Positions 14,665-24,469 of a stretch of DNA of 31,423 bases are shown here, in pieces; the first letter of the stretch is position 1; every line of letters begins with the position of its first letter. Under the pieces are notes generated by a model. It saw only the letters and a program-made list of their open reading frames with translations. It was not told the origin of the DNA and ran no database searches. A program made the position numbers and the translations under genes. Source of the stretch: Diphasiastrum complanatum (Eukaryota; Streptophyta; Lycopodiopsida; Lycopodiales; Lycopodiaceae); assembly GCA_029204225.1 (NCBI GenBank), contig MU836251.1, positions 1 to 31,423 of the forward strand. The letters are read 5' to 3'.

Positions 14665-14670
<6 letters not shown>
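12150..14670 (-). pseudogene. Copia fragment C: protease edge, integrase, reverse transcriptase, RNase H start
   Basis: The fragment reads right to left. A protease-region edge (SKYVYFGDSSALQI) lies against the GA tract at 14678. The GAG-pre-integrase motif AQLWHQRLGHLN is near 14350. Integrase runs 14290-13740 with the first Asp kept (IHCDLCGPM), the second changed to Asn (CTNNSGEF for RTDNGGEY) and the Glu changed to Lys (NGIAKRKNR). The integrase-RT linker has SRDVVFLEDKFFDF (13500). The Ty1-type RT runs 13211-12600 with FLNG and the active-site YIDD near 12670. The thumb and YTRPDLAFTIS are at 12286-12597, followed by the RNase H approach (HWKALLRVLRYI) to about 12150. Several stops and frameshifts are present, and no gag or LTR is attached. 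It is dead, and it belongs to the same family as fragment A at 19744-21335. Confidence 0.9.
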
Positions 14671-15063
<393 letters not shown>

Positions 15064-15164
15064 AATCTCAAAGTATTATTTATAAGGGAAATGCCTCTCT
15101 TCTTATAGCAAGAAGGGCCTTCCATAAGCTTCCACTAACTTATGGGATTAGTTTTTAAACTTGC

Positions 15165-15400
15165 CATTCGAAGGCTTCTCAACTTCTAAGTTAGAAAGTT
15201 TAAGAGCTTAGATAAGTTAGAATCTTTTATTTCTAAGCTTAAGTTTCTTAAGCTTAAGTTCTAAGTTCAAGTTTCTAACTTCAAAGTTTAGAATCTATTC
15301 AAGCTTCTACCCATGGACTTACAAAACACACGCCATGGTAAAAGTTTATTAACAAGTATTTACTCACACATGGACTTACAATACACATGTCATGGTGTTT
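15165..15400. repeat. aagctta-rich sequence and a ~55-bp direct repeat
   Basis: From 15165 to 15300 variants of tctaagcttaagtt and aacttctaagtt recur. A direct repeat follows: ccatggacttacaaaacaca ending gccatggt (15312-15340) and acatggacttacaatacaca ending tcatggt (15368-15396). The function is unknown; it may be the U3 region of a minus-strand LTR. Confidence 0.5.
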
Positions 15401-15444
15401 TATTTCTCTTTTTTTATTTTACTCTGTTGCTAACAATTTTTTAT

Positions 15445-16034
15445 TATGGAAGACAACACATTTAGCACCATTGGCAATGTAAAAAATCAACATCTACTTG
15501 ATGAAAGAGATGCAAACTCAACTAGATATGGATCAAATATCAAATATATGAAATAATGAAGTTGCTTTTCGTACAATAAATACCCTAGGAGGTTTCACAC
15601 ATGTGGATCCAAATCACAACAAAACAAAGCATTCTACACACAAGATTGCAAGATATCATCACTATAGTGCACCGATGGATAGATGAACCCAAGAGAACTC
15701 ATGTATAAGCATGAAATGAGATAAGAGAGAGAGAATCATGTTCTCCCATGCTTGTACACTATTTATAATAGGTCTATGCCCTATTTTGAATGTGGTTTCC
15801 CTCCATACTTCTAGGTCCAAAACTCTACTCACAATATGGACTAGATTCAATGTACCAATCATTCAAATTTGAATGGGTCCAAAGTCGGCTACTTACTTTC
15901 CCTCACTTTTTAAAAGTGGTAGATCAAAAACAATAATACTAATATAACTTCGAAATATCTATCTCAAAGTCTAAAATGCAAATTGGCCTCAATTGCCAAA
16001 TACAAAAGATCAAACTAGTTGACAATTTCTCACA
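15445..16034 (-). repeat. Candidate 3' LTR of a minus-strand retroelement (outer end uncertain)
   Basis: On the minus strand the purine tract gaagagggag (16044-16035) is followed at once by tgtgagaaattg, the usual polypurine tract then TG start of a 3' LTR. About 260 bp downstream is a TATA-like tattataaatagtg (around 15770-15757), as expected at a U3/R border. I could not find the CA end with certainty; it may be between 15440 and 15620. No matching second LTR is in the window. Confidence 0.45.
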
Positions 16035-16215
16035 CTCCCTCTTCAATTAGTTTTAGCATAGTTTTGACCATACTACTTTGATCCAACTTTAGAATGATCT
16101 CCATACTAAGTATAGACCTCATTTCTAAGGTTTTAAAGTAGCTTTCACAATTGATATAGAGAAAAGTATCCAAATTGGATGCTTTACTATTTCTTACATC
16201 AATTTTACACATCAA
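16030..16215 (-). pseudogene. Possible 3' coding end of the minus-strand retroelement
   Basis: A 61-codon minus-strand frame ends two codons into the candidate LTR, right after the purine tract. That is where the last retroelement ORF often ends. The residues (for example SMVKTMLKLIEEGV) do not clearly match copia RNase H, so the assignment rests on position only. The sequence from 16220 to 16480 is unrecognised. Confidence 0.25.
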
Positions 16216-16484
16216 GATATAACTAGAACATGAAGAACCAAATAGAATATAAGTGAAATGATTCCACCATGCTTACAACTCTGAACTCTTTGGAAAATAA
16301 TAGCAAACAGACAATAAATGTGAGTAATCAACAAATGATTGCATGTTTCATCCATCTTTGTCCTTTCTTGATATGTCTCCACCATAAAACTCCATGAATG
16401 AGCCTCCATCTCCATCTTGCCAGAAAATGCCATCATCACTTGATGACTTGATCAAGAATGAGTGATATAATGAACCTCCAATAG

Positions 16485-18387
16485 CTTCATTTCCATTAGC
16501 AAAACCAGTGTAGCTATAGAAGCTTCACAGCCCATTCAAGAAGCGGATCATGATGCCTTCATGACCAGCCATCAAAGAGCATCCAATGACAGTTCTTGGT
16601 TCTTGGACTCTGGTGCCACTCAGCATATGACCAGTCTCATTGGTTGTTTCGAGTCCTATACACCCTACAGTACCACTAAATATGTTCACCTTGGTGACAA
16701 TAGCACACAAGCTATTAAAGGTGAAGGTACTGTAAGATTGAGCTTTGCAAATGATCAATCTAAGCTACTTTCTAAAGTCTTGTATGTACCCAATTTATCT
16801 ACGAATCTGCTCTCTGTGAGCAGAATCATAGATCTAGGACATATAGTAGAATTTGAATGTGATTAGTGCAAAGTAGTTGATAGGACAGGCAAGATCCTAG
16901 CACTCGGGATGTTGGTGGCATAGATACTTGTATAAATTAAGTCATTGTTTTTTAGCCTCTAGTCAAGCACTCAGTACTTCTATTCATGCAAATAAAAGTT
17001 TATTTTGGCATTATAGACTTGGTCACTTGAATCATGGTGTTGTCCAACAAATGTCTAGACAATCTATTGTTCTTGATCTCGACTATCCTCGTGATAAAGT
17101 CGAGTTACCTTTCTATCAAGACTATCTAGTTGGTAAACAGACTAGGAAACCATTTAAATCATGCCATCAGCATACTGCTAGAGGATTGTTAGAAATTGTA
17201 CATTCAGACATTTGTGGCCTGATGAAAAATCCTTGGTTGAAGGATGCAAAGTATTTAATAAATTTTATTGATGAATTTTCTAGAAGAACTATGGTATACT
17301 TGATAAAGAATAAATCAGAAGCCTTCAACTGCTTCAAAATCTTCAAGGAGCATGTAGAAAAAGATACTGGAAGGACGATCAAGGCCCTAAGGTCAAACAA
17401 TGGTGGAGAATACATCTTCACCAAATTTAAGGAGTACTACCAGAGCCAAGGCATTGAGCAGCAATTCATCACTCCTCCTTACAGTCCTCAGTTTAATGAA
17501 TTAGCCGAGAGGAAGAACCGTACCCTGGTTGAATCAGCCAAATGTATGCTAGCACATGCATCGCTTCCCAAGAGATTCTGGGCCGAAGCTATCTCCACTG
17601 CAGCTTACGTCAAGAACAAATGTTCGACCATGAGCCAGCCTCACTCATGCCCCTACCAAATAACAAGCATAGGAGGTGTGCATGAAATGATGAAAAACTA
17701 GAAATTTTCAATAAAGTTAATCAAAAGATGATACTCCTAGAATCAAGTTTATAGTCTAAAGAGGAATTTCCCTAACAAACTAGACTATTGGTCTATCATT
17801 AGTGAATTCTATGGAAAATTGCTTGTACCCCAACATGGGTTCTTATAATTATTACCCATTTCACACAGATTCTAACTTCTTGCATCTATTGGTGTAGGTC
17901 AATGCTTATATCAAATGATCGAACCAATTTCACATCGAGTATGCTTATGATTGAAGGTGGAATGTGATTTGCTCACAAAGTCAACCATGAGGTGTGGACA
18001 GGATCTAAGCCTTCTGTGAAGAACCTAAGAGTATTCGGATGCGTTGCCTACACTCAGATTCCAAAAGACACGAGGAAAAAATTTGACTTCCAAGGTCTCA
18101 AGATCATCTTGATTGGATATACTTAATCTGATAATACATACAAATTGTATAATCCTGATACCTAGCAAATCTTGTATAGCCAGGATACAATCTTTATCGA
18201 GGATCAGTTCATCGACATCAAAGACAAGGATATTGCTCCAGGAGAACCTTCATCACCTGCCATTGACACGACAATCCGAGCTTCTAGCTCAGGCGTGTCC
18301 ATTGTTGACCCACTATTTGATAGTGAATCAGATGAAGACATTGCTGCTACCCAGCAACAAGTCCCAGGATTTGTTAGAAATCAATGA
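16485..18387 (+). pseudogene. Copia fragment D: protease, GAG-pre-integrase, integrase, linker
   Basis: This is the middle of a Ty1/copia polyprotein. The protease motif SSWFLDSGATQHMT is at 16591-16632. GAG-pre-integrase has LFWHYRLGHLNH (17000). The integrase zinc region keeps HYRLGH, but both cysteines are Tyr (FYQDYLVGK, 17110-17136). The core has D (VHSDICGLM, 17200), Asn instead of the second D (RSNNGGEY, 17392) and E (NELAERKNR, 17495). The integrase C-terminus resumes at 17988 (HEVWTGSKPSVKNLRVFGC) after a 325-bp insertion, then LYNPDT and SQDTIFIEDQFIDI (18140-18215). It stops at 18387 before any RT. Stops at 16863 and inside 18120-18170 confirm decay. Gag, RT and LTRs are absent. 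Confidence 0.92.
17659..17983. mobile_element. 325-bp insertion within copia D integrase
   Basis: Integrase reading breaks after the codons for CPY and resumes with HEVWTG 325 bp later. The tetramer acca stands at both edges (17655-17658 and 17984-17987), and removing the insert plus one copy restores the frame across the joint. The insert starts aataacaagc and ends cacaaagtca. It has no long ORF and no obvious terminal inverted repeat, so its class is unknown. The 4-bp duplication could be chance. Confidence 0.5.
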
Positions 18388-18496
18388 TAAACTTCATTGT
18401 TACACTTCTTAGTTACTGTTTACGATGTACTTTATTACTAGTTGTAACTAGCCGTAGGCTAGTCTACTAATCTACTCCTAGGTTTTCCCTCTACGG
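18388..18496. other. Junction DNA between copia fragments D and E
   Basis: This ~110-bp stretch ends in ggttttccctctacgggaga and contains the imperfect palindrome ctagttgtaactag. It could be LTR or leader sequence left between two truncated elements, but no PBS or polypurine tract is visible. Confidence 0.3.
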
Positions 18497-19743
18497 GAGA
18501 TCGTGACAAGTGAAGAGACAAGGCCAGTGATTGAAGAAGATCAGCAGCAGACATTTGACAAGAGAAAACGAAAAGCACAAAACGTCATCAACTTATCAGC
18601 TAGAGATACAATTATTCCCCACATTTCGGATTCAGAAGGACCAAAAGAAGCATGGAATATGTTGAAGGCATTGTTTGAGACCACAAACACATCTCGAGTG
18701 CTATTCCTGAAGACGAAGTTGCACACATTGCGGATGGATGATGGTGCAACTGTTGTTGATCACCTACTGAAGATCAAAGAGATTCGTGACCAATTAGCAT
18801 CAGTTGGAGAGAGAGTACAGGATCGTGAGATCGTGTAGTTGACATTGAATAGTTTGAGTGAGTCACATCAAATGTTTGTGACAAGTATAGCCACATGGGA
18901 AAATCTTCCAACCTATGAAGAGTTAGGTGGATTGCTTTTGCAGAAAGAACAACGTCAAGAGAACTTGAGTCATCGCAACAGGGGATTTGATAAGGCTCTT
19001 GCAGTGAGAGGACGTGTTGGCAGATTTGGTCGTGGAAGACACCAATCAAGAGGTGGAAACTCATATCATGGATGGTTCCAACAATTTCAAGAACAATCCA
19101 ATGATGGCCCAAATCGAGGCAATTGGAATCAAGGCCGAGGTCAAGGATGCGGCTATTCCAAGCAAAATAAACCTGGAAATTGTAGGTATTGGAACAAACC
19201 TGGACATTGGGAGCGTGAATGGTTCAAAAAACAGAAGGAGATAGAACAACGACAAGGCAAATGGCAAGCGAGCAATTATGCTGATCAACATCAATTTGAT
19301 GATGATTATTATGAAGACAACTATGCTGATCAACATCAATACGATGATGATCAATATGAAGATGATACAGGTAAGAGTTCAAACTTGTTCATTACAACAT
19401 TAATGACAAGTGATGAAGTCAAGGACACCTGGTACATTGATAGTGGTGCGTCCAAGCACATGACTTCAAGGAAAGAGTGGTTTTCAGAACTCAAGAAAAC
19501 TCACAATGGTGATGAAGTTGGACAAGCCGATGACAAATTACTATCTATTAAAGGAGTTGGAGTGGTACCAGTGAAGCTAGCTAGTGGGAAGATAAAGCGG
19601 ATAAGCAATGTGCAATATGTACCTGGCTTAGCTAACAATCTACTATTTGTTGGGACGATGGCTGATCAACAACTCAAAGTTGAGTTTTACAGCAACAAAT
19701 GTCTTGTCAAAGACATCAAGAATCACTACAAAGTGGATCTAAT
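18497..19743 (+). pseudogene. Copia fragment E: gag and protease with one in-frame stop
   Basis: The UBN2-type gag region runs from 18500 (SEGPKEAWNMLKALFETT, 18630-18683) through LHTLRMDDGATVVDHL to the Arg/Gly-rich part (18990-19150). The zinc knuckle at 19180-19220 is broken: CRYWNKPGHWEREW has Trp where the second and fourth zinc ligands (Cys) should be. An acidic segment is a 45-bp tandem duplication (NYADQHQ-DDD-YED, 19274-19366). The protease motif TWYIDSGASKHMT is at 19427-19465. The only interruption in about 1.24 kb is TAG at 18836-18838. The 5' end is cut (no ATG, no N-terminal gag), and the 3' end runs into the LTR of fragment A at about 19744. Confidence 0.88.
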
Positions 19744-20025
19744 TGTTGTTATTACAAGAGCTAATACATGTGTTTGCACTGATAAATGCCTTATGATAAT
19801 TTCTTTCTCTATCACTGATACTCGTTTTTGTGACTCATTCATAATATCTAACTTGAAGAAAGAATGGCTGTCATAGACACCTAACTAAATCACTGCCTTT
19901 GTGGTTGTCTCAGACAACTACAAAGATATTCTTTTGATCTAAGAAATAGTCTGAATCAACAATTTGCGTAGATCATGTTATAATTTAACATTGTGCTTTC
20001 TCTTGTTTGGATTTTATATTCAACA
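19744..20025 (+). repeat. Candidate 5' LTR of copia fragment A
   Basis: The stretch starts tgttgttatt and ends ttatattcaaca, giving TGTTG/CAACA terminal inversions, and is followed four bases later by a PBS. The left edge is placed where gag-protease homology of fragment E ends; it is less certain than the right edge. A length of about 282 bp is plausible for a copia LTR. No second copy is in the window. Confidence 0.55.
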
Positions 20026-20029
20026 ATAG

Positions 20030-20140
20030 TGGTATCAGAGCTGATAAATAATTATTTTTTAAATGCTTGTACCACCCTCAACAAGTGGTATCAAAGTTAT
20101 TAAGCACTCCATCAGAACCCAACAAGTGGTAGCAGAGCTT
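20030..20140 (+). promoter_or_regulatory. Primer-binding site plus two PBS-like copies
   Basis: The sequence tggtatcagagct at 20030 matches the complement of the plant initiator tRNA-Met 3' end, the usual primer of copia elements. Two further variants follow at about 20086 (gtggtatcaaagtt) and about 20123 (gtggtagcagagct). Only the first is correctly placed beside the LTR. Confidence 0.7.
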
Positions 20141-20196
20141 GTTCCAAATTGTTATAGTGTTCACGACTAAGTAACCATTTCTTAGATTGATCATTA

Positions 20197-21335
20197 TGGA
20201 AGGTACATCTTTAAAAACCCGATTGATCAATAAGTTCAATGGAGATGATTTCCACATGTAGAAATTCAAAATGAAGATGATAGTCATTGAAAAGAACTTT
20301 GGGGATACATCAATGTTTCAATAGCCAAACCACTTGGGAAGCTAAGGATGGCAAAGCACTTGCCATTGTATCTCTGAATCTTAAAAATTCACAAATAGCT
20401 CATATAGCAAATTGTTCTAGTTCTAAGGAAGCACGAGACATTCTTTCTAGTTTATATGAAATGACAGATGTTTCGACTCGTCTCTTTTTGAGAAAGAAGT
20501 TCTTGTCGCTCAAGATGAGTGAAAGAACCTCAGTCACTAATCATCTGAATGAATTCAAACAGTTGCTCAACAGCTAGTTGTAGTAGGTTCACCAGTATCG
20601 GACAAAGGTGCTAAGATGTCTCTTCTATCTAGTCTTTCTCTCTCTTACGACAATTTAATATTGCTTTTGAGCAATGCTCCTAACTTGTCTCTGCAAAAGT
20701 TGACATCAAGTTTATTGTAGAAAGAAATAAGAAGAAAAAGCTTATCCACATCGAATATGAAGACAGTCGCCCTCTATTTGAATAAGCAACACTCTCACAA
20801 GAAGAGAAACTTTAGTGGACAATAAGACTAAAGCTAAACAGACTAATTCAAACCAACAACTACATCAGCATAATCGACAACAACAAAGCCAAAAATCAAG
20901 CTCTTTTGCAAGTACTACAAGAGAACCAATCACAACATCAAGGATTGCAAAGTTCTCAAGCACAACGAATCAAAGAAGAAGATGCAGCAGTAGGATGGAG
21001 GATTTGATTCGTCCAGAACGTATCATGAAGACCCAACACTGCTAACGGTACAAGATCAAGAAAGTAGATATGCCCTTCTATGGTATCTTGATTCTGGTGC
21101 TTCTCAACACATGACTCCATGCAAGTTCCTATTCGAAGAACTCACGCTTGTATATTCTAAGTATATTTACTCCAGTGACTCTAGTACACATCAGATTGAA
21201 GGCCAAGGATCTATATGTCTTCATCTTCCAAATGGTAATTCAATATTGCTTAAGAATGTAAGGTAATTTGTACATTTTGAGTCATGAATACACACTTTCT
21301 CCTAATGTGAGTACTTCAAATGCCCAATTATGGCA
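20197..21335 (+). pseudogene. Copia fragment A: gag, protease, start of GAG-pre-integrase
   Basis: Gag starts at ATG 20197 (MEGTSLKTRLINKFNGDDF), the classic copia gag N-terminus. It has a stop at 20260 and a frameshift near 20300, then UBN2-type sequence to 20577 (LFLRKKFLSLKMSE) and beyond. The knuckle near 20908 reads CKYYKRTNHNIKDC, with the second Cys changed to Tyr. The protease motif WYLDSGASQHMTPCK is near 21080, then SKYIYSSDSSTHQIEGQGS. The element ends abruptly within VSTSNAQLWQQ (21300-21335). The 21268-21335 sequence is closely similar to the reverse complement of about 14356-14420 in fragment C, so A and C are one family. Beyond 21335 the sequence switches to minus-strand RT of element B. 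Confidence 0.88.
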
Positions 21336-22494
21336 GCAACATGTTGCCCTTTGACAGAATTATTGTGTCATCTATATAGACACTGATTATGATTACTTCT
21401 CCATCTATGACTTCACATAGACATTGTAATCAGCCATTAAAGGTTGAAAGCCTAAGGATCTTAGTGCGTGATCCTCTTCTTGTACCACTACTTGGAAGAC
21501 AGTTTCAGTTCGTAGATGCTTTTATGCATTATGCAGGCATAGTCAGCAAACGACTTACAAGAAAAACCTGGTGGCTGGTCCATGTAGACTTCTTCCTTCA
21601 TATCCCCATGTAAAAACATTGTCTTCTCATCTACAATATGGATTTTCAGACTGTAGGCTACTGCATATGTGAATGATATGCATATAGATGTGTGCTTGAC
21701 TACAGGAGAAAAAGTTTCAGTATAGTCAATACCATACTTCTGTAAGAAACCCTTCGCAACTAGCCTGGATTTGTATCGTGATACCTTGTCATCTAGTCCG
21801 TATTTGTATTTGCAAATCCACTTGTATTTTACAGGTTTCATGTCTTGTGGTATTAGTTCAAGTGTCCATACCTTGTTCTGCTCCATGGAGTTTATGTCTT
21901 CTCCCATGGCTTGTATCCATTTGTCCTTGTCTGGACTGTCAGTGGCTTCTTCATAAGTTTGTAGTTCACCACCAAATTCACAGAACTCTTCGGTTGTAGA
22001 AGCTGAGCTGTCAGATACATATCTGACAGATTGTCTTCTTTCCCTTGCATACCTCCTTGAGATGGTGCAAGTTCAGCGGCTGCTTTGCCTTTGTCTTTCT
22101 TATCGACTGCATGTCGGTCTACTCGTCATCTGAAGTGTCACTCAACATTAGAGTTTGAACATCTTGATCCAGATGTTCAAGGTCTGCTCCCTCGGTCGGT
22201 GTGGGCAGGTCATAATACTGCTTGATAAGAATCTCATAGCCGACTGGATCTCCATCAGCCATCATTCTTGGTTCGTCAAACTTGACGTCTCTAACAATCT
22301 TTACTTGCTTGGTCTGAAGCATGTAGATTCTATAGTATGAAGAATGTACATCTTAGCCTAAATGAAATCCTTGCTCCACCTTTTCATCTAGCTTCTTTCT
22401 CTTTTTGTCTGGAATGTGTGCATGCGGCTACACATCCGAAGATACGTACATGAGCCAGATTTGTTTATTGCCCCACCATACCTCATGTGGAGTA
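21336..22494 (-). pseudogene. Copia element B, distal half: integrase C-terminus and RT
   Basis: Reading right to left, the integrase C-terminal sequence begins at the nested insertion (PHEVWWGNK, about 22490-22465), then HIPDKKRKKLDEK, VRDVKFDE (22290) and the acidic linker. RT begins near 21930 (WIQAMGEDINSMEQNKVW), with YKWICKYK, SRLVAKGFLQKYGIDYTETF and FLHGDMKEEVYMDQPPGF. The active-site YIDD lies near 21395-21380 (SVYIDDTIILSKGNML). It is cut at 21336, just past the YIDD box; RT thumb, RNase H and the 3' LTR are missing. Several stops and frameshifts are present. It is continuous with 28211-30196 if the nested element is removed. Confidence 0.9.
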
Positions 22495-22499
22495 GTGTG
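22495..22499. repeat. Target-site duplication, left copy (gtgtg)
   Basis: The five bases before the left LTR equal the five after the right LTR (28206-28210). This is the normal footprint of retroviral-type integration. Confidence 0.93.
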
Positions 22500-23364
22500 T
22501 GTTAAAATTGGCAAAAGCTAACTTGGTTAAATCTTGTAAATACCATAATGACTTGTACCTATCATCATTAGACATGTGTGGAGCCTGTTCCCACGTGTGA
22601 AATCTATGCCTAAGTCATTTAGATAGATCATAAATGTTGTACATATCATTTAAATTGGAAACTAGTGGCTAAATTGGCCAAAAACTAGTTTAGTAGTATT
22701 ATGACACTTGGCACCATTCTAGTGGTAGAAAATGCTATATCACATGGGTAGGAGTGGTCTCCCACGTGTGAAATATCATATAGAAAGTTCAGATCCATTG
22801 TATATAGATTTCATACATGTCAAAAGTCAAATCTCCTAGATTGTAGGACCTATCTCCTAATTTGTAGGAATCTAGAAGGTCAACACTAGCCACCAATGAT
22901 GATGTGGCAAATTAATGGAATCTTAGCCAAAGTGGATATGGATAAGCACTATGACCTGTCTCACACGTGCTGGAAGTGTCTTAGAGAGAGAGTATGATGA
23001 TTTTTGTATTTAATCCATGATGGATCCACTTTGAGAAATTAATGAGGCAAGATCTTGGTTTTGGAGGCATATCTTGAGTATTCTCATATTTGTGTTGTGA
23101 TTTTATGGTTCTATTGCTTTCTAACACTTGTGTACTTCACTCTCTGCTGTAATTCCGTACAGGTACTGTTCTTCACACGTGTGAAGGCAGTAGGTCTCAA
23201 GTTTAATCATTTGCTTGTTGTTCTTGCTAGATTTTTGATGGGGAATTGATCTAATTCTAGATCTAATCATTGGTTGATTAGTAGATCATGTAATCTAGCT
23301 TCCAAAACCTCTTGAGGATCTGATGTAGATCCATTCTTGGTCTTTATTTCTCTGAAATTTCACA
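22500..23364 (+). repeat. Left (5') LTR of the nested element
   Basis: It has TG and CA ends. It contains four ACGTG-centred motifs (22591, 22762, 22963, 23174) and a TATA-like tatatag at 22801-22807, plus tatttaat near 23010. A short frame (23055-23249) recurs identically in the right LTR at a shift of 4841 bp. Confidence 0.95.
22591..23186 (+). promoter_or_regulatory. CACGTG/G-box-like motifs in the LTR
   Basis: The motifs are ccacgtgtga (22591-22600), ccacgtgtga (22762-22771), tcacacgtgc (22961-22970) and the 16-bp perfect palindrome cttcacacgtgtgaag (23171-23186). CACGTG is the G-box and ACGTGT the ABRE core bound by plant bZIP/bHLH factors. The first two lie upstream of the TATA-like element at 22801. 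Function is inferred only from the motif and its repetition. Confidence 0.5.
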
Positions 23365-23377
23365 TGGTATCAGAGCC
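23365..23377 (+). promoter_or_regulatory. Primer-binding site of the nested element
   Basis: The sequence tggtatcagagcc abuts the LTR end with no gap. It is complementary to the 3' end of plant initiator tRNA-Met. Confidence 0.92.
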
Positions 23378-23409
23378 AAGTACAAGAGATTAAAGCATTG
23401 ATCTAAACA

Positions 23410-23800
23410 ACACCCAGATTGGCAAGTTTTTTGAGAAAACTCACTAATCTTGAGTGGGCGAGTTTGAAGAGTTAGTTAGCCTTGATATTTGTGCATCAAA
23501 CTTGGTTGTGGGATGCAGGGTTACTCTTCACACGTGTGAGGACGTACAGTACCAGTTTTGGAGCTATATTTTTCAGTTTGATGCTATATCTTACTCATAC
23601 ACCCAAACTAGCAGGTTTTTTGGAAACTAGCTAATCTTGAGGTAGCGAGTTTGAATAGATAGATAGAATCATTATATTTGTACCAAATATTTTTGTGGGC
23701 TTCATGTGTACTTACCACACGTGTGAGGCCGTACATAACCTGTTATGAGCAATAAAATTCAGTTTTGGTGCATTTAATGCCTCATACACCCAAAACTAGT
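23410..23800 (+). repeat. ~188-bp leader tandem repeat carrying the palindrome
   Basis: Copies start near 23411 (cacccagattggcaag) and 23600 (cacccaaactagcagg), with the start of a third at 23787. Both full copies contain taatcttgag, gcgagtttga and then cacacgtgtgag (23529-23540 and 23717-23728, spacing about 188). Confidence 0.75.
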
Positions 23801-24469
23801 CAATCTAGTGCATTTTTCAAGCTTTGTAATGCATTGTTTCTATTCCTTTGATTTGTTCTTGGTATAGATCAATCATATAGATGATTTGAATCTTTATTAC
23901 AGTACATTAAAGCTGATCTTCATATGCTTTGGGTGTGCATTAAAGTTGAGAGTGAAAGATTGCCAAAAACCATAGATTAAGGAGTGATTTGCAAGGGAAG
24001 AGATTGAAATCCATTGTATCTTCACTCTAGATGTGTTCAAGAGTGAAAGGGTTGAGACTAGAAGCATCTAAGTGCTAGAAGTCAGCCTTGGATAAGTCCT
24101 CCAAGTGAAATCTTAAGTGAATTTCTAGAGCACAAACACTCATAAAGGCAAAATCTACCAATACAAGTGATAAGCATTGTTGGAGAGTTCTAGAAGTGAT
24201 TTTTGAGATCTAAGTCACATTGTTCCACTCCTACTCAAAGAGTTGAGTTTTGTTTGGCTTGAAAGAGAGTCATAGAGGTGTGTAAGTCACATGTGTAGTG
24301 TTTGATCCAAAAATCCTAAGAGTTCCTTCCTTTGTAGAGGGCAAGTTCTAGTAACTCATTTCTTGACTTTGGTGGAAAAATTGTCTCCTTCATTGTGATC
24401 AAATCTTGCTAAGTGGCATTAGCTCTTTGTAAGCACATATCTTAGTGAGAGAGAAGTATCACATTTTTG

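Noticed and set aside
17167-17424. Minus-strand ORF opposite copia D
   Set aside because: It is the antisense shadow of the integrase core, which has clear family motifs on the plus strand.
23055-23249. 64-codon ORF present in both LTRs (also 27896-28090)
   Set aside because: It recurs only because the LTRs are identical; it has no family features and lies where the R/U5 part of the LTR is expected.
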